Of a DNA stretch of 64,000 nucleotides, positions 1 through 10,539 are shown one piece after another. The position numbers and the translations under genes were made by a program. Every line of letters starts with the position of its first letter. The stretch's first letter is position 1. This DNA is from Corylus avellana (lineage: Eukaryota; Streptophyta; Magnoliopsida; Fagales; Betulaceae): NCBI RefSeq assembly GCF_901000735.1, contig NC_081545.1, positions 13,423,132 through 13,487,131 on the forward strand, written 5' to 3'. The notes beneath the pieces were generated by a model. That model made no database searches. It was not told where the DNA came from and saw nothing but the letters and a program-made list of their open reading frames with translations.

Positions 1-1892
1 TTGGGTTCCAATTATAGGTGACTTTTAAATGAAATCTTTTAACCTCATTCCACTAGATAATGTACCTTTCACTAAATCTCTCGAGAGTTCCATAGTGAAT
101 GGATCTATCAAGTATTTACTTGGCCGCACATATTGTAATACCTCAAAACAACAAAATTATAAAATAAAATAAACACAACTATTTGTCAAATCTCGCTTTA
201 TAAAACCAACACTCATGATTTAAATTAAGTGCCGGAATGCAAGAATGGTCAAGAGAGAGAGTGGCATAGGTGTAGTTCATCCTTGATAAGGTAATCCTTG
301 AACCTCAAACCTGTTTTTCATGTTATTAGTGTACTGACCTTACTGTTTACCTTACATTTTATGAGTCGCTATGATAGTTCTATGATTTATCACACATAGG
401 TAATTAGTTTTCCAAAAAGTAATGGACATGTTCGTGATTTTCATCTTTTATTATGTCGTTATGATTTAATATGATTTTATAAAGTGATCAGGAGCTTTGG
501 TTAAGTTAGAATGCGAACTGAGTAGAAGTTTTGGGTCTTTTATGCATTATATATGCCATTCATCAACGTTCAACTGCATTTGACCGAACCTTCAAACATT
601 ATTGGCCAAACAATCGACTTTGAAGCTGAACGTTCGATAGTGACCAGAAATGGGTAATTAGCGTTTTAAGCATAGATTAGTGTACCGACGGCATGATTAG
701 GGTTTTCACGTGCATGGATTAAAACTCTCAAGTGTATTGTATATAGTATTAGGGTATGTTTCGCAGTAATGAGGAGTTTGAAATGTCGGAGTTTGTGGAT
801 GAGCAATTGAGGTAAGTAAATGCTTACAAAACTGTTTTTAATACAATATATGATATGTTAGTAAACTGAGCATGTTTTCCTTTTCAAATAATATGTCGTA
901 AGCCTACTGATTTTATGACATGTTTAAATTGCTTCAAATGGATAAACGTTTTTGTATGGTTTCTGAATAAATGAAAATATTTGCATCGTATAATATGGTA
1001 CACCAGTATGTGCGATATAATGGTCATGAGCTTCATACGGGCTTGACCAACGGTCACAGAGATATTTGTATTGTATTTAGCCTTGAATTCAATGTTATTT
1101 TGTGACGGGTGTACTATGTACAGATGAAGACACTGTCCTAATATATTGGCATGGCATTGTTAACCCACCCTTATATATGCCCTTGTTAAAGCTTAAAAAA
1201 AAAAAAAAAAAAATCAAAGGCTGATTGACAATGTCACGTTAGTATGGTGGGATAATGGTTTATGGCAATACTCATGTCCTTGACATGCATAGTAGCTTCA
1301 CTATCACAGTGCAAAGAAATGGTTGAAATCAATTGTTGCCATAACTTTATATCTAATAACAAATTTCATAGCGATTTTACCTCTTTGCCCACAAATGCCA
1401 AGGCTATAAATTCATATTGTATTGTTCAATTTGAAATGCACTTCTGTTTCTTTAAAGCCCATGAAACTGCAACACCAGCAAAGGTAGCTGGCCTTGTTAT
1501 GACTCACACTAGTGATCCAACTAGGATTGGTGTATCCTTCTAGTACTGATGCAAAATTGGCATAATAAATTCATAATCCAATTGCTCTTTTGTAGTACCC
1601 AAGGACTATACCATTTGCTTCTAATGTTCCGTACTATGATTGGTAGTATATCTAAAATGTTTACAAATTGCAAAGGAAATATTTGGTCTAGAAAATATAT
1701 TTATATTTTATATTACGATATTTATATTATGCACATAACATGCTATAAGCAAAGCCTCTCTTCACAAATTAAAAATTTACTTTACATTCAAAATCATAGC
1801 AATAGAAAATCTTGCTTCTCCAACATGTATTAGTGAATAATTAAACAAAATGCTGCAGAAGCAGTACAAAATCTAGCAACAATATTGTATTT
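1..1892. other. no gene recognised; AT-rich, weak LTR-like similarity
   Basis: I see no convincing coding exon here. The stretch around 840-1160 resembles, by eye, the repeat copies near 54.2 and 55.4 kb: it shares the wording 'gataatggtcatg' and the spacing of a following 'tgacggg' or 'gtgaccg' block. It is therefore probably an old LTR fragment. A poly(A) run lies at about 1195-1213. The open frames at 1262-1543 and 1549-1833 have no family signature and unbiased composition. Confidence 0.4.
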
Positions 1893-2720
1893 TATGTAGT
1901 GGAACAGAAAGAATCAGACTACTTTCCTGCATCTTGCATACTTCACTTTCAAATAATCTTAACAGATTTCACATGGGGTACAAATTAATCCTGATTAAAA
2001 ATACATTATTGAATTGGTCAAGGTATAATTATTGGCCCATTTAGATATACTAACTTGAAAGAATAAGTTGGTGATTTAGTTTCTTTAATGAATGCTGACA
2101 AACAGTCCCAGTAGTTTGGATTAATTAGTAAATTCCTGATGGATTTGTTCACTAATTTAATTTAAATCATCGCAGAATAAAACAACATAATTTAAGTGTC
2201 TAAGTCTTTAAGGTACCTTGCATTGGTACATTCAGTAATCCTATTTTTAAAACAATTTTGCTACTGTTGCCTCATCATGAAAAAGAAAGACACGACATTG
2301 TCTTATTTAAAATGATCATAAATTTGAATTACAAATTTTATTGTAAAAAATAAAAGAAGCCCGAGGATATTTTATCAATATTTCTCTATTTTATTCCGTG
2401 GAATAGAAAGAATCAAATGGCTTTCCTGTATCTTACAACATGCACATGGTTTCTTTTCAAACCATCTAGACTTCAAGCTGGAGAAAGTAAGTTTGATTAC
2501 AACAGCATTGTTGAATTGGTCAAGACATTAATAGTGGCTTATTTAGATATATCAAGTTGTGGATTATTTTTGGATTGCTGACAAATTGTCCCAATAGTTT
2601 AGGTTATGTACATACTTGGTGGATTCTTTTAATAATTTCTAAATGATAAGTCTTACTCACAATTTAAGAAGGTGCCTTGTATTTGTACATTGAGTAATGA
2701 TATTTCTACCACGATAGTTT
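1893..2720 (+). repeat. diverged tandem duplication, ~500-bp unit
   Basis: Two diverged copies in the same orientation, about 1893-2265 and 2396-2720. Matching landmarks in the same order are 'gaaagaatca', 'ttgaattggtcaag', 'tttagatata', 'gctgacaaa' and 'ttgta/gcattggtacatt'. The copies differ by many substitutions and indels, so the event is old. No coding content is visible. Confidence 0.6.
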
Positions 2721-2762
2721 AATTAATCAGCTCATTGCTAAGAATTTCAAGCTTTTCCACCA

Positions 2763-2848
2763 TCCAAAAGGTTTGACTGCCCAAAATCATCCCAAAGGTC
2801 CAACCGTTCAAAGTTATCCCAAAGGTCCAACCGTTCAAAGTTATTAGT
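2763..2848 (+). repeat. 28-bp tandem repeat, about three copies
   Basis: The unit 'ccaaaggtccaaccgttcaa' plus 'agttatcc' occurs twice nearly perfectly, preceded by a third, diverged copy. It lies just before the candidate exon at 2985. Confidence 0.6.
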
Positions 2849-2984
2849 TTGAGTGCTTACAACAAGCACCATCATCTTCATTGAAGTACAGCTATTCTTT
2901 GAACACATGTTCTACATTCAAATATGCAGTTTTTAATTTGTATATCTACTTCTGTGCAACTTCACTTCTCCAATGTTGATACAG

Positions 2985-3097
2985 ATTTTTGGATGGTTAT
3001 GCCAATGATGGAATTCCTCTTACAAAACAAGAAAGTCGTCGTCAAAAAGCTTATCAATCCTTCAACCATTACCACTCTGACACCCAAGTCAATAAAA
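2985..3097 (+). pseudogene. candidate isolated internal exon of an unrecognised gene
   Basis: A good 3' splice site (pyrimidine-rich tract, then 'gatacag') precedes an open stretch reading LDGYANDGIPLTKQE, then SRRQKAYQSFNHYHSD. This hydrophilic composition looks like genuine protein, unlike the AT-rich frames around it. The open stretch runs to 'aataaaa|gta', a possible donor, and an interspersed repeat begins a few bases later. No partner exons could be identified upstream or downstream, so this may be a leftover of a gene broken by repeat insertion. I do not recognise the family. A translated search against plant proteomes would settle it. Confidence 0.3.
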
Positions 3098-3102
3098 GTA
3101 GG

Positions 3103-3480
3103 AATGGGCAGAATATTCAACTGCTGCCTATCGACTGCCACCAAACCGCTACTAACCGCCTATTGACTTCCAATAATCGGTAGTCAAAATAAAAATATTG
3201 TTTCAACATCGATTTGGTTTGGTAGGCGGTAAAATTTTTATTTTGTCGGTCTACTGAATCGATTCGACTTAACCGAATTTGACCCTCAATAGTTTTTCAC
3301 ATCACTTGTTTAAACCAAAAACATATCCATTTGGGCCCAAAAACAATTCATTTTGGCCCATAAAAACAGGTTTGGTCTAATATAAAAGGCCCATGACTAA
3401 CCGACTTCATCGACTTAATCGAAATAGTCAAAACTTATTCTTGTCGGTATAAAGTTGGTAAATACCATTACCCTTGCCAA
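3103..3480. repeat. interspersed repeat with 'gggcag ... accga' motifs
   Basis: This segment starts with 'gtaggaatgggcag' and carries several 'accga/tcggt' blocks and the paired 'ttgggcccaaaaa' / 'ttttggcccataaaaac' wording. Diverged material of the same kind appears reversed at about 31400-31760, ending in 'tgcccacccctattt', and in part at 15056-15180. It is probably a non-autonomous DNA element. Ends and target duplication are not resolved. Confidence 0.35.
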
Positions 3481-3577
3481 TTTCACTGATATTCAACCCT
3501 AAGTAAAAGTTATCTGAGAAAACTGATACGATAGTTTATGAGAGAATCAACATATATGTGAGCATATTTTATACCTA

Positions 3578-3681
3578 AGGGTATACCACTTCTTATGGGA
3601 GAGACTCGTTGCCCAATATGTGTAGCATAAGGGTATACCACTTCTTATGGGAGAGACTCGTTGCCCAATATGTGTAGCATT
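3578..3681 (+). repeat. 52-bp perfect tandem duplication
   Basis: A 52-bp unit beginning 'agggtataccacttcttatg' occurs twice back to back, at offset 3578 and 3630, with no visible difference. A second small duplication follows at about 3773-3835, where 'ggc(t/c)tcattag(t/c)ttc(a/c)atg' plus 'taaaggcagat' is doubled. Confidence 0.75.
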
Positions 3682-3835
3682 GATAACGCCATAATTTACC
3701 ATGTAGGTCACATTAACGGTCATATGGGTGTATAATTTTCGTGTGGACAAAATCCTAAGATTGTTTCCTTTGATGGCTTCATTAGTTTCAATGTAAAGGC
3801 AGATGGCCTCATTAGCTTCCATGTAAAGGCAGATT

Positions 3836-5465
3836 GAGTGAAGTCCACCCATAATTAATCCCCAACAGGTACACTTTAATTTGTTAGACATTAACACTAG
3901 ATGGCAAAGTTGTTAATACAAATCGTCCCTTGGTTTAGTGGCAAGTGAGATGTTGGGATATTCAATTTGGAAGAGGCCAAGAGTTCAAAAATTATTCTTT
4001 AGTTTGACAACTTCATAGATTTTGTACAATTAAAAAGGTAATGATCACATGCAGCTTTAAGTATGAATCATAAATCTCACACACCCAAAAAGAGTATTTA
4101 AATTTCAATAACTTTAGCCAGCTTCTCAGGAGGGGAAAGTTACCGCCCTCCCTCCACCTCCTCTGCCACTCCTCTTCACCATCTACTTCCTCATCTCTGC
4201 TCTTTGCTTCTCTCCTATCCTTTTTCCCTCTCCCTCTCCTTTACCCATCTCCCCTCCCTCCTTTCTCCCGTCCCACCGCCTCCCCTGCCCCCTCTGTTGC
4301 CCTCCACAGCCATTCTTTTCCCGCCAATCTAGCCTTTCTTCCCTCAGATCTAGCCTTCTTTCACTCGAATTTAACCCCTTCTCTTTGCCCTGCCCTCCAC
4401 CATCTCTCTTCTGCCCCTTGCCCACCATCCCTCTTCTGCCCCTTGCCCACCATCCGCATCCCAACTCTACCACCCTTAACCCCTTCTCTCCTTTAGATCT
4501 GCCTCGCTCTCTTCTTCCTCCTTTCTAACACCTCTCCCTCCACCGCTAAAGGCCTTCTGTAAAGTGAATTTCACAACACATTATAACACATTCCATGTGT
4601 GAGTCTCAACAAGGGTAGTTTCTAGATTAATGTAGCAGTCAAACGATCCTGCATCCTGTTTTTGTGTTTAATAAATACGCCTCAAATAGTAGGCATGAGG
4701 GACAAAATCATCGTCAAACCAGCCAACGATTGTTCAGAAAATATATCATTATGCAGACAACTAAAATCTGATTACTCATTAAGAAAACATTAACCAACTT
4801 CCAAGAGCAAGAGTTGCATGTATTATTGATAAAAATATGTAACTTTTCCACTACTTTTGATAGTTGACTCCACCCTATAAACTACCGGTTTCAGATAATA
4901 ACATCGCACAAGCAAATAACATATAGGACATTCTTTCCTCGTGTATCTCCTTCAATGCCACTCCTAGCTACTTTATACATCTTGGTAGAATAAGTTTGCA
5001 GCAAAACATGGCAGATTAGTAATACCAACCTGTATTGAAAGAAGTGTAAATTGCACATTAACCCTTTGAAATAACCAACTCCCAAAGATTAATACGGGCT
5101 ACAATGATAGTACAATACCCATACCACAGGCACAACCTAACATCAGAAATTCTAAAACTAAGATAGTTTTTCTCAATACCCTCATTAGTCAGACAACCCA
5201 GCAGACAGATATATTCTAAATTAACCCTGTTGAGATGTCATTGTGCCCATTGCTCCAGATAAAATTACTAGCAGACTTACTAGGCATAAGCTATACCACC
5301 CAAGGAAAGAGATCCAAAAAACAGAACAGAAAAGGACAAAACCAAATCAAGAAGAAAAAGGAATGCACACACAACCTACTAAGTTTTAACCAGCATGTTG
5401 TATGTTATCAGGAAAAGATGACCAATATAGCACCTATCCACACATTCAAGTATTGGAAAATGTAC
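3836..5465. other. no gene recognised; pyrimidine-rich tract at 4140-4560
   Basis: The plus strand is strongly C/T-rich at about 4140-4560, with a small duplication of 'cttctgccccttgcccacca' near 4410-4455. It gives an artificial Lys/Glu/Gly/Arg-rich open frame on the minus strand. A possible minus-strand 3' splice site at about 5039 is followed by a short open stretch, VGITNLPCFAANLFYQD. This could belong with the exon candidate at 5466-5573, but the link is unproven. Confidence 0.4.
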
Positions 5466-5573
5466 CTTAACAAGCTCTTCAACCCGTATCCTGTCAATCA
5501 CTTCATGGGTCTGCTTCATAATATTGGAAAACAAGTACTGGTAAATTTTCAATCCGTAACTCTGATACAAAAG
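5466..5573 (-). CDS. candidate exon of an unrecognised spliced gene
   Basis: Read on the minus strand, a 3' splice site ('tgcttatag') precedes an open 108-nt stretch. It includes MKQTHEVIDRIRVEELVK and ends at a donor 'aag|gtacat'. The stretch is open in one phase, and amphipathic helix-like wording follows an in-frame ATG. Upstream on the same strand (about 7190-7012) there is 5'-UTR-like sequence ending in 'cagacgag|gtatca', so a short gene running 7.2 to about 5 kb is possible, with the non-autonomous MULE at 5736-6876 in an intron. The function is unknown, and this could be chance. Confidence 0.3.
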
Positions 5574-5735
5574 CTATAAGCAAAGTATAACGTCATTGAT
5601 GCTAAAGAAGAAGAAAACCGCTATCGTGTGAATGCACAAAAAAGTAGTGTGACAAGTGGAATTTAAAGCATTGACTGGTAACAGCTAGCACCACCACCTT
5701 CTTTTTTTATTGGACAGGCAGAGTATTTTATTTAA

Positions 5736-6876
5736 GGGATAAATGCATAATTAGTCTTTGTGGTTGGCCTTAATTACAAAACGTTCCCTGTGGTTTCAAA
5801 ATGAACTCAGAGGTCTTTGGGGTATGCCAAAAAAACGATTTAGTTCCTATAGTCAAATTCCGTTAAAAAATTTAACAGATTCCGTTAGTTGTCACATCAC
5901 CACCAATGAAATGGTGATACGTATTGCTCTTAATAAAAAAAAATATAAATATATTAAATATGTAAAAAAAAAAAAAAAAAAATACACAAACAAAGTACAC
6001 TGTTCTCCCTACAACCCCTTTCATCGTTCTCTCCTCCCCCTTTTCATCTCTGTCTCTTCCCCCATTTCATCTCTCTTCCCTCTCCCCTCACCGACGGCCG
6101 GCAACAAAGACCACGACGCCGAGCACCTCTGACGACGAGCCAGCCACATCTCCGACAACGAGCTAAACCCACTTCTTTTCTTCTTCAACAAAGGTGAGAG
6201 GTTAAGAAGAGCTAAGGAAATTGAACCGACTTCTTTTCTTCTTCAGCAAACCCACAATTAATTCAAATATGATAGGGAGCCTCCTTTCCACAAAGAAAAT
6301 ACCAACAACCCATTTAAAACAGAAAATAACCCATGAAAAATTTGAGAACCCATGAAAAAATTGAGAACAAAAAAAACGTAATAGACAAGAAGACTTGGTC
6401 GGTGAGGGTCTCCGCGTGGTAGAGCAGGTCGTCGCATGGTGAGGAAGGCCGACGGTGGTGGTCGTCATTGCACAGGAGGAAATTTTGGGGGGCGGGGAAT
6501 ATGTGTTTGGGAAGAAAATTGGGGGAAACGAGAAAATGGATCTAGGGGAAAGGATCAATATGATGAAATGGGGGAAGAGAGAACACTGTAGTTTTTTTTT
6601 TTTTTTTTTTTTTTAACAAAAATCATTTTTTAGTTTTTTGTTTACTTTTATATATTTAATATTTTTTTATTTTTTTATTAAGAGCAACAGGTGTCACCAT
6701 TTCATTGGTGGTGATGTGGCAACTAACGAAATCTATTAAAAAATTTTAACGGAATTTGACTACAGGGACTAAATCGTTTTTTTGGCATACCCTAAGGACC
6801 TTTGAGTTTATTTTGATACTACAGGAAGCATTTTATAATTTAGACCAAACACAGGTATTGAATTTGTATTTATCCC
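5736..6876. mobile_element. non-autonomous Mutator-like element, 9-bp TSD
   Basis: The element begins 'gggataaatgca' and ends in the reverse complement 'tatttatccc'. Terminal inverted repeats of about 300 bp are easily aligned: the left 'ccgttaaaaaatttaacaga' matches the right 'tctattaaaaaattttaacgg', and the paired 'cattggtggtgatgtggc' blocks also match. Both ends are flanked by the same 9-mer TTTATTTAA (5727-5735 and 6877-6885). The 9-bp duplication plus long TIRs is diagnostic of the Mutator superfamily. The interior is C/T-rich and holds no transposase, so it would depend on an autonomous MULE elsewhere. Copies diverge at roughly one base in ten, so it is not very recent. Confidence 0.88.
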
Positions 6877-6885
6877 TTTATTTAA

Positions 6886-7299
6886 AGAACTAGAAAAAGT
6901 AATAATTGAAGTTTCCACTGCTTTTTACAGTCCTTCAATTGAAGGGATAATGATGGAGGACAGAAGCTTTGATTACCAAAAGTGACGTACAATAAACGAT
7001 GTGATACCTCGTCTGATGTAGAAGAATCTGGACAGCAATTTGTTTTAGGGTTTCGAACAAGTTACGGTAGAATCTTGGTGGGAAAATGTTGGAAAATATG
7101 GATTTAAAGAACAAGATTTGGAGATGAAATAAAGAGGAAAACTTAGGGTTGGGGTGGCTGTTGCAGGGTTGTGAACAGTAACCCGAGAATAGTAATTGAA
7201 ATTTTGTAAGTTGTTCGAGAGCTACTTAATGGATGGGTGGTTGAGGCTCTCTAGGATTGGATTTTAGGGACATAAAATAAGAAGAATCAGATCTTATAT
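6886..7299 (-). other. no clear gene; possible minus-strand 5' UTR
   Basis: Read on the minus strand, 7190-7012 resembles a plant 5' leader (C/T-rich, 'aaaccctaaaa', donor-like 'gag|gtatca'). No ATG-initiated frame of useful length begins here. It is included because it may be the first exon of the gene suggested by the exon at 5466-5573. Confidence 0.2.
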
Positions 7300-7824
7300 T
7301 GACTGGCATTAGAAACAAAATGACTGGAAATTTAAAAAAAATCAAAAATCAAAAAAAAATCAAAAAAATCAAAAGAAGAGGAAAAAAGAGAGACAAACCC
7401 AAGCACCACACCTAGTTCTCCTAAGCATCACATATAGGTTCCTAATCATCACACCTAGGGTTCCTCAGCATCACACCGGGGAAAAGGGTTGCATCATACA
7501 ATTCCTGTAGCTGAAGATTTCATAAGTGTCTATTTTCAGTCAACCATTTAAAAACAAAACCCCTTACATTAGGGTTTAGATTCCAGAAACTAAGCCTAAT
7601 CTAATGGGCTTAGATTCCTGAAACTTTAACTACTAAAATCCCAAAACCAAGTACCTAATGAAACCCACAAATAAATTCTAATAACATAATAAAACTCAAA
7701 ATAAGATCTAATGCACTAAAAATCCAGTTTACAGCTGAAAATCTGAAAATTATAAAAATACCAAAACTCCAAAAATTGAATAAAACTAGAATCAAACAAA
7801 ACCAGCTTATCGCTCCCTGCATCA
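7300..7824 (-). repeat. LTR-like copy A of an old gypsy element (3' LTR)
   Basis: Its minus-strand start is 'tgatgcagggagcgataagc'. It aligns along most of its length with copy B at about 10540-10961 in the same orientation, sharing 'actttaactactaaa', 'aataagatctaatg' and 'aaaatctgaaaattataaa'. Immediately inside it (7825 onward) is a polypurine stretch and the C-terminal tail of a gypsy polyprotein, as expected next to a 3' LTR. The outer boundary is not sharp. Confidence 0.6.
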
Positions 7825-8210
7825 TGCTCCCCTGGTTGAAGAAAACCCGTCCTCAAGTTTTGAAATGTTGAAGTACAATTATCCTTGGTTTCTTTTAAGT
7901 GTATCCTTGACATCAAAATATTGATTTTGAATTTTCTTTCTCTTCTTTGTTTCATGCAGCAATGATGATAGTGATACATCCATCAATTCAACTAGACTAT
8001 TAAAGAAATTTTATATGACAAAAAAATCAATATTTTGGAAAGTTAGTGTAGACAACTATGGCCTTTTTCTTTATATTCAACATAAACCGAGAGATGAGAC
8101 TCCTTGTCCCTCATATTCTTTACTTCTAACTCGCATCATTTCCACTCAATTTGCTTAGTTTTAAGTTCCATTCGTAGTTTGCATCTCTTTAAAATTTTCT
8201 TTCATCACAA
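7825..8210 (-). pseudogene. gypsy polyprotein C-terminal remnant
   Basis: A minus-strand open stretch (within 7716-7979) contains NLRTGFLQPGEHDAGSD. This is the characteristic tail of plant Ty3/gypsy polyproteins (N-x-R-x(4)-QPG-x(2)-DA), overlapping the polypurine tract and LTR start. Only the tail remains. Further inside, the element gives way to LINE sequence. Confidence 0.5.
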
Positions 8211-8805
8211 GGTCTTTTTTTTTTCTTTTTTTCTTTTTTTATAAGTAATGGAAGTTTTATTAAAAAGCGTAAGGCGCCCCTAAGTACACATGCAGTATAC
8301 AAAGAAAGCACCTAACAAAAGCCCAAAGAAAACAACAAAAGCCACATAACCTGATACAGCCTCAAACCCAACAAGTACACCAACCCGAACCGCACATAAA
8401 CCAAAAGCCCTCTGACCCAAAGCCCACGCAAGCATTCAACGCTACAGCACATGAGCCTTGCCTTTCCCACGCCTAGAGGATGCACATGCAATGTCGTAGC
8501 TAATGGAGCATTCTAAGTTCAACGGCTCCCTTCAACCTCTAGTCTTAGAACGCAAGCTCTCTACCTACCAAGGAGGGTTCTCTTCAATGGCTAAAAGGGG
8601 AACCAAAGTCAAATCCTCAAACCCCTCCCACAGGACAAACATCCTTATCACAATCCTAATCCCAATCCAAGGGCATGGTGGGGGGAAACACACCCAAAGG
8701 CTATGGTAAGTCTCCATCCTCCCTGTGGCGTCCCACATCGCCTGGGTATAAAGATGAAAATATTCTTATATGTATACTTATACCCTTCTTGACATCAATG
8801 CGTTC

Positions 8806-8879
8806 TCCTAGCCTAGTGGTTAGTGGGACAAATCCTTGAAGGATGCCAGGAGGTCGTGGGTTCGAATCCTAGTAGGCTC
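8806..8879 (+). promoter_or_regulatory. tRNA-like A-box/B-box segment inside the LTR
   Basis: An A-box-like 'tagcctagtgg' (8809-8819) and a strong B-box-like 'gggttcgaatcc' (8858-8869) are separated by 38 nt, close to the spacing in tRNA genes and tRNA-derived SINEs. The ends 'ctcctagcc' and 'ggctcc' do not form a full acceptor stem, so this is not a working tRNA gene. It may be a SINE head or a second Pol III promoter. Confidence 0.5.
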
Positions 8880-8964
8880 CAAAGAGGACAATATTGATGT
8901 GGAAAGGGCTTTGCTATGCTCTGCTATTGTGTATCTTTGATTCCTATCAATGCGTTTTAAACTC

Positions 8965-9070
8965 GTGATAGTCATGATCCCATTAGAACTCTGCAGGTTA
9001 AGTGAGCTTATGCGAGAGTAGTACCAAGATGGGTGACTTCCTAGGAAGTCTTGTTTGGGGGAGCCAGAAG
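8965..9070 (+). ncRNA. 5S rRNA-derived segment (Pol III control region)
   Basis: The order and wording follow plant 5S rRNA: 'gatcccattagaactctgca', then 'gagagtagtaccaa', then 'gatgggtgacttcctaggaa' followed by 'gtc'. The A-box, intermediate element and C-box-like parts of the 5S internal promoter are recognisable at roughly 8999-9051. Several substitutions and altered ends show it is a transposon-borne derivative and not a functional 5S gene. Confidence 0.8.
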
Positions 9071-10120
9071 CAGACAATATTGTGTCATTTAGGGTAGGGC
9101 GTTACACTCCCCATCGCAAAAATTGTTTCCTTGATCCCACACAACAAATCTCCGAAGATAGACCAAAGACTACCAACCACTTATGAGATTTGATGAAACC
9201 AGCCACCCTAAAAACCTCACCCTTGTCGGCAGCAGGAGTGATGAAGGAGCAACCACCCAAACGGAAGGGAGAAACTCCTTCTAACCCAACCTCCTTTACT
9301 ACTAGAGCCAACGATGAAACAACCGACACTTCAGGCAAGGGATGATGATTAACCTGCGCTGCGGGACTCAGCCCGAGAAACCCCTACTGAAGAAACCCCT
9401 TGCCGGAGGAGATTTCTGAACATCAGTCTTCTTTTTTTTCAAGTTTAACTTCATTGCAAATGGCAGCCAAGGCTGGTTTCCACGCTTCTAATTCATGACC
9501 CGATAACACCTTATCAGCACATTTGTCAAAAATCATGTCTTCCTTTGAAAAAAGAAAAAAGAAAAAAGAATTCAATCTTAATAGAAAGCACGGAGGGGTG
9601 CAACTCAAGTATAGGAAGCATACATAAAGGACACCCAAATAGGGAGAAGAGCACAAATCCAAAAACTCTAGGAAATTAGAAAACAAAGGACTATTGTGAG
9701 CAGCCAACAGCTCCACCACCCGTTGAGGCATGACCACTCTATCCCAAAACGACCAAAAACCAAAACCTACGAGCCTCTACCCACCTCACAATGGAGCAAA
9801 AGGTGATTAATGGATTCCCTTCTTGCACATACAACAACAATCTATCACAACAGGGTGCCTCTTTCAGTCAATATATTTCCTAATGCAACCGTCCAAACAA
9901 AGAACACCACTCATAGGAGCCTTATTTCTCCAAATGCAATTTCAAGGAAAGGAAGAGCTAGTAGGAAGGCTAAGTGCTTAATAAAAAGATTTGCCCTTGA
10001 ACCTCCGCCTTTTGGAAGGGGCCCAACACATTCTATCCTCGCTACCTTGACTCAACCTGACAAGTTACAAAAGATTAAATAACAAAATGACCAATTCCAC
10101 CTCTTAGTCATGCACCCTGA

Positions 10121-10420
10121 TTAGATAAAGGTGACATTCCACTTTAATGAGTCATAAGAAAATTGCACATGATAAGCCACCAAGGCCTCCTTATGGCGAG
10201 CAATAGAAAACAACACCGGTAAAGCTTCCTTAAAGGTCTGATCTCCACAGTACACATCATGCCAAAACCTGATCCTAGAGCCATCTCCTACCTCAAACCA
10301 CACAAATCTTGAGGACCACCCGATCCCCTTCAAATTTGTTTCCACACCCAACCCAATCGGACCAATAAACACATTGGACCACCACCCGCCCCAAAAGCTG
10401 TCATATTTAACTTCCACCAC
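10121..10420 (-). pseudogene. LINE ORF2 C-terminal (zf-RVT-like) fragment
   Basis: The open frame reads GWSSRFVWFEVGDGSRIRFW, then HDVYCGD, EALPVLFSIARHKEA and YDSLKWNVTF. This is the typical order of the region downstream of the reverse transcriptase in plant L1 ORF2 (W-x-VGDGS-x-I-x-FW-H-D, then FP-x-LF-x-IA-x-K-A, then W-N-V-x-F). It is about 100 residues of a protein that is normally over 1,200, so it is a dead fragment. Confidence 0.7.
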
Positions 10421-10539
10421 CGATCTCTACCACAACTTGCCTGAGGAAATCAAGGTAGACCAACTGACTAGATGGAATTCAAACTCATCACCGACTATGT
10501 TCCATAATAAATCCTGCTGAAGTTCCTCAAAATAGTTGG

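Larger units (their letters stand above)
8724..9106 (+). mobile_element. Cassandra-like solo LTR with 5-bp TSD
   Basis: The 383-bp segment starts 'tgtggcgtcccacatcg' and ends 'tagggcgttaca' (TG...CA). It is flanked on both sides by CTCCC (8719-8723 and 9107-9111). Its 3' half is clearly related to 5S rRNA, which is the hallmark of the Cassandra TRIM family, where 5S sequence lies inside the LTR. No internal domain or second LTR is present, so this is a solo LTR left by LTR-LTR recombination. It sits inside minus-strand LINE sequence. A tRNA-like segment precedes the 5S part. Confidence 0.85.
8213..10440 (-). mobile_element. LINE (L1-type) 3'-end remnants, minus strand
   Basis: The T-rich block at 8213-8240 followed by 'ataagtaatgg' is the reverse complement of a LINE 3' end with its poly(A) tail. 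A second 3'-end-like block lies at about 9545-9620. Coding remnants on the minus strand are a zf-RVT-like region at 10121-10420 and a stretch 'VMPQRVVELLAAHNS' near 9690-9730, both typical of the C-terminal part of plant L1 ORF2. Reverse transcriptase and endonuclease are absent, so the copy or copies are 5'-truncated and decayed. The Cassandra-like solo LTR at 8724-9106 was inserted later into this sequence. Confidence 0.6.

Noticed and set aside
780..816. Possible exon end 'gatgagcaattgag|gtaagt'
   Set aside because: It has a good donor consensus, but the surrounding sequence resembles the LTR family at 53-55 kb, no acceptor or partner exon is visible, and the open stretch is very short.
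4183..4473. 96-codon Lys/Gly/Glu/Arg-rich frame on the minus strand
   Set aside because: It is produced by a pyrimidine-rich tract. No family motif, and a low-complexity composition.
8965..9070. Functional 5S rRNA gene
   Set aside because: Several substitutions, altered 5' and 3' ends, a single copy, and a position inside a TG...CA LTR with target duplication indicate a Cassandra-like element.
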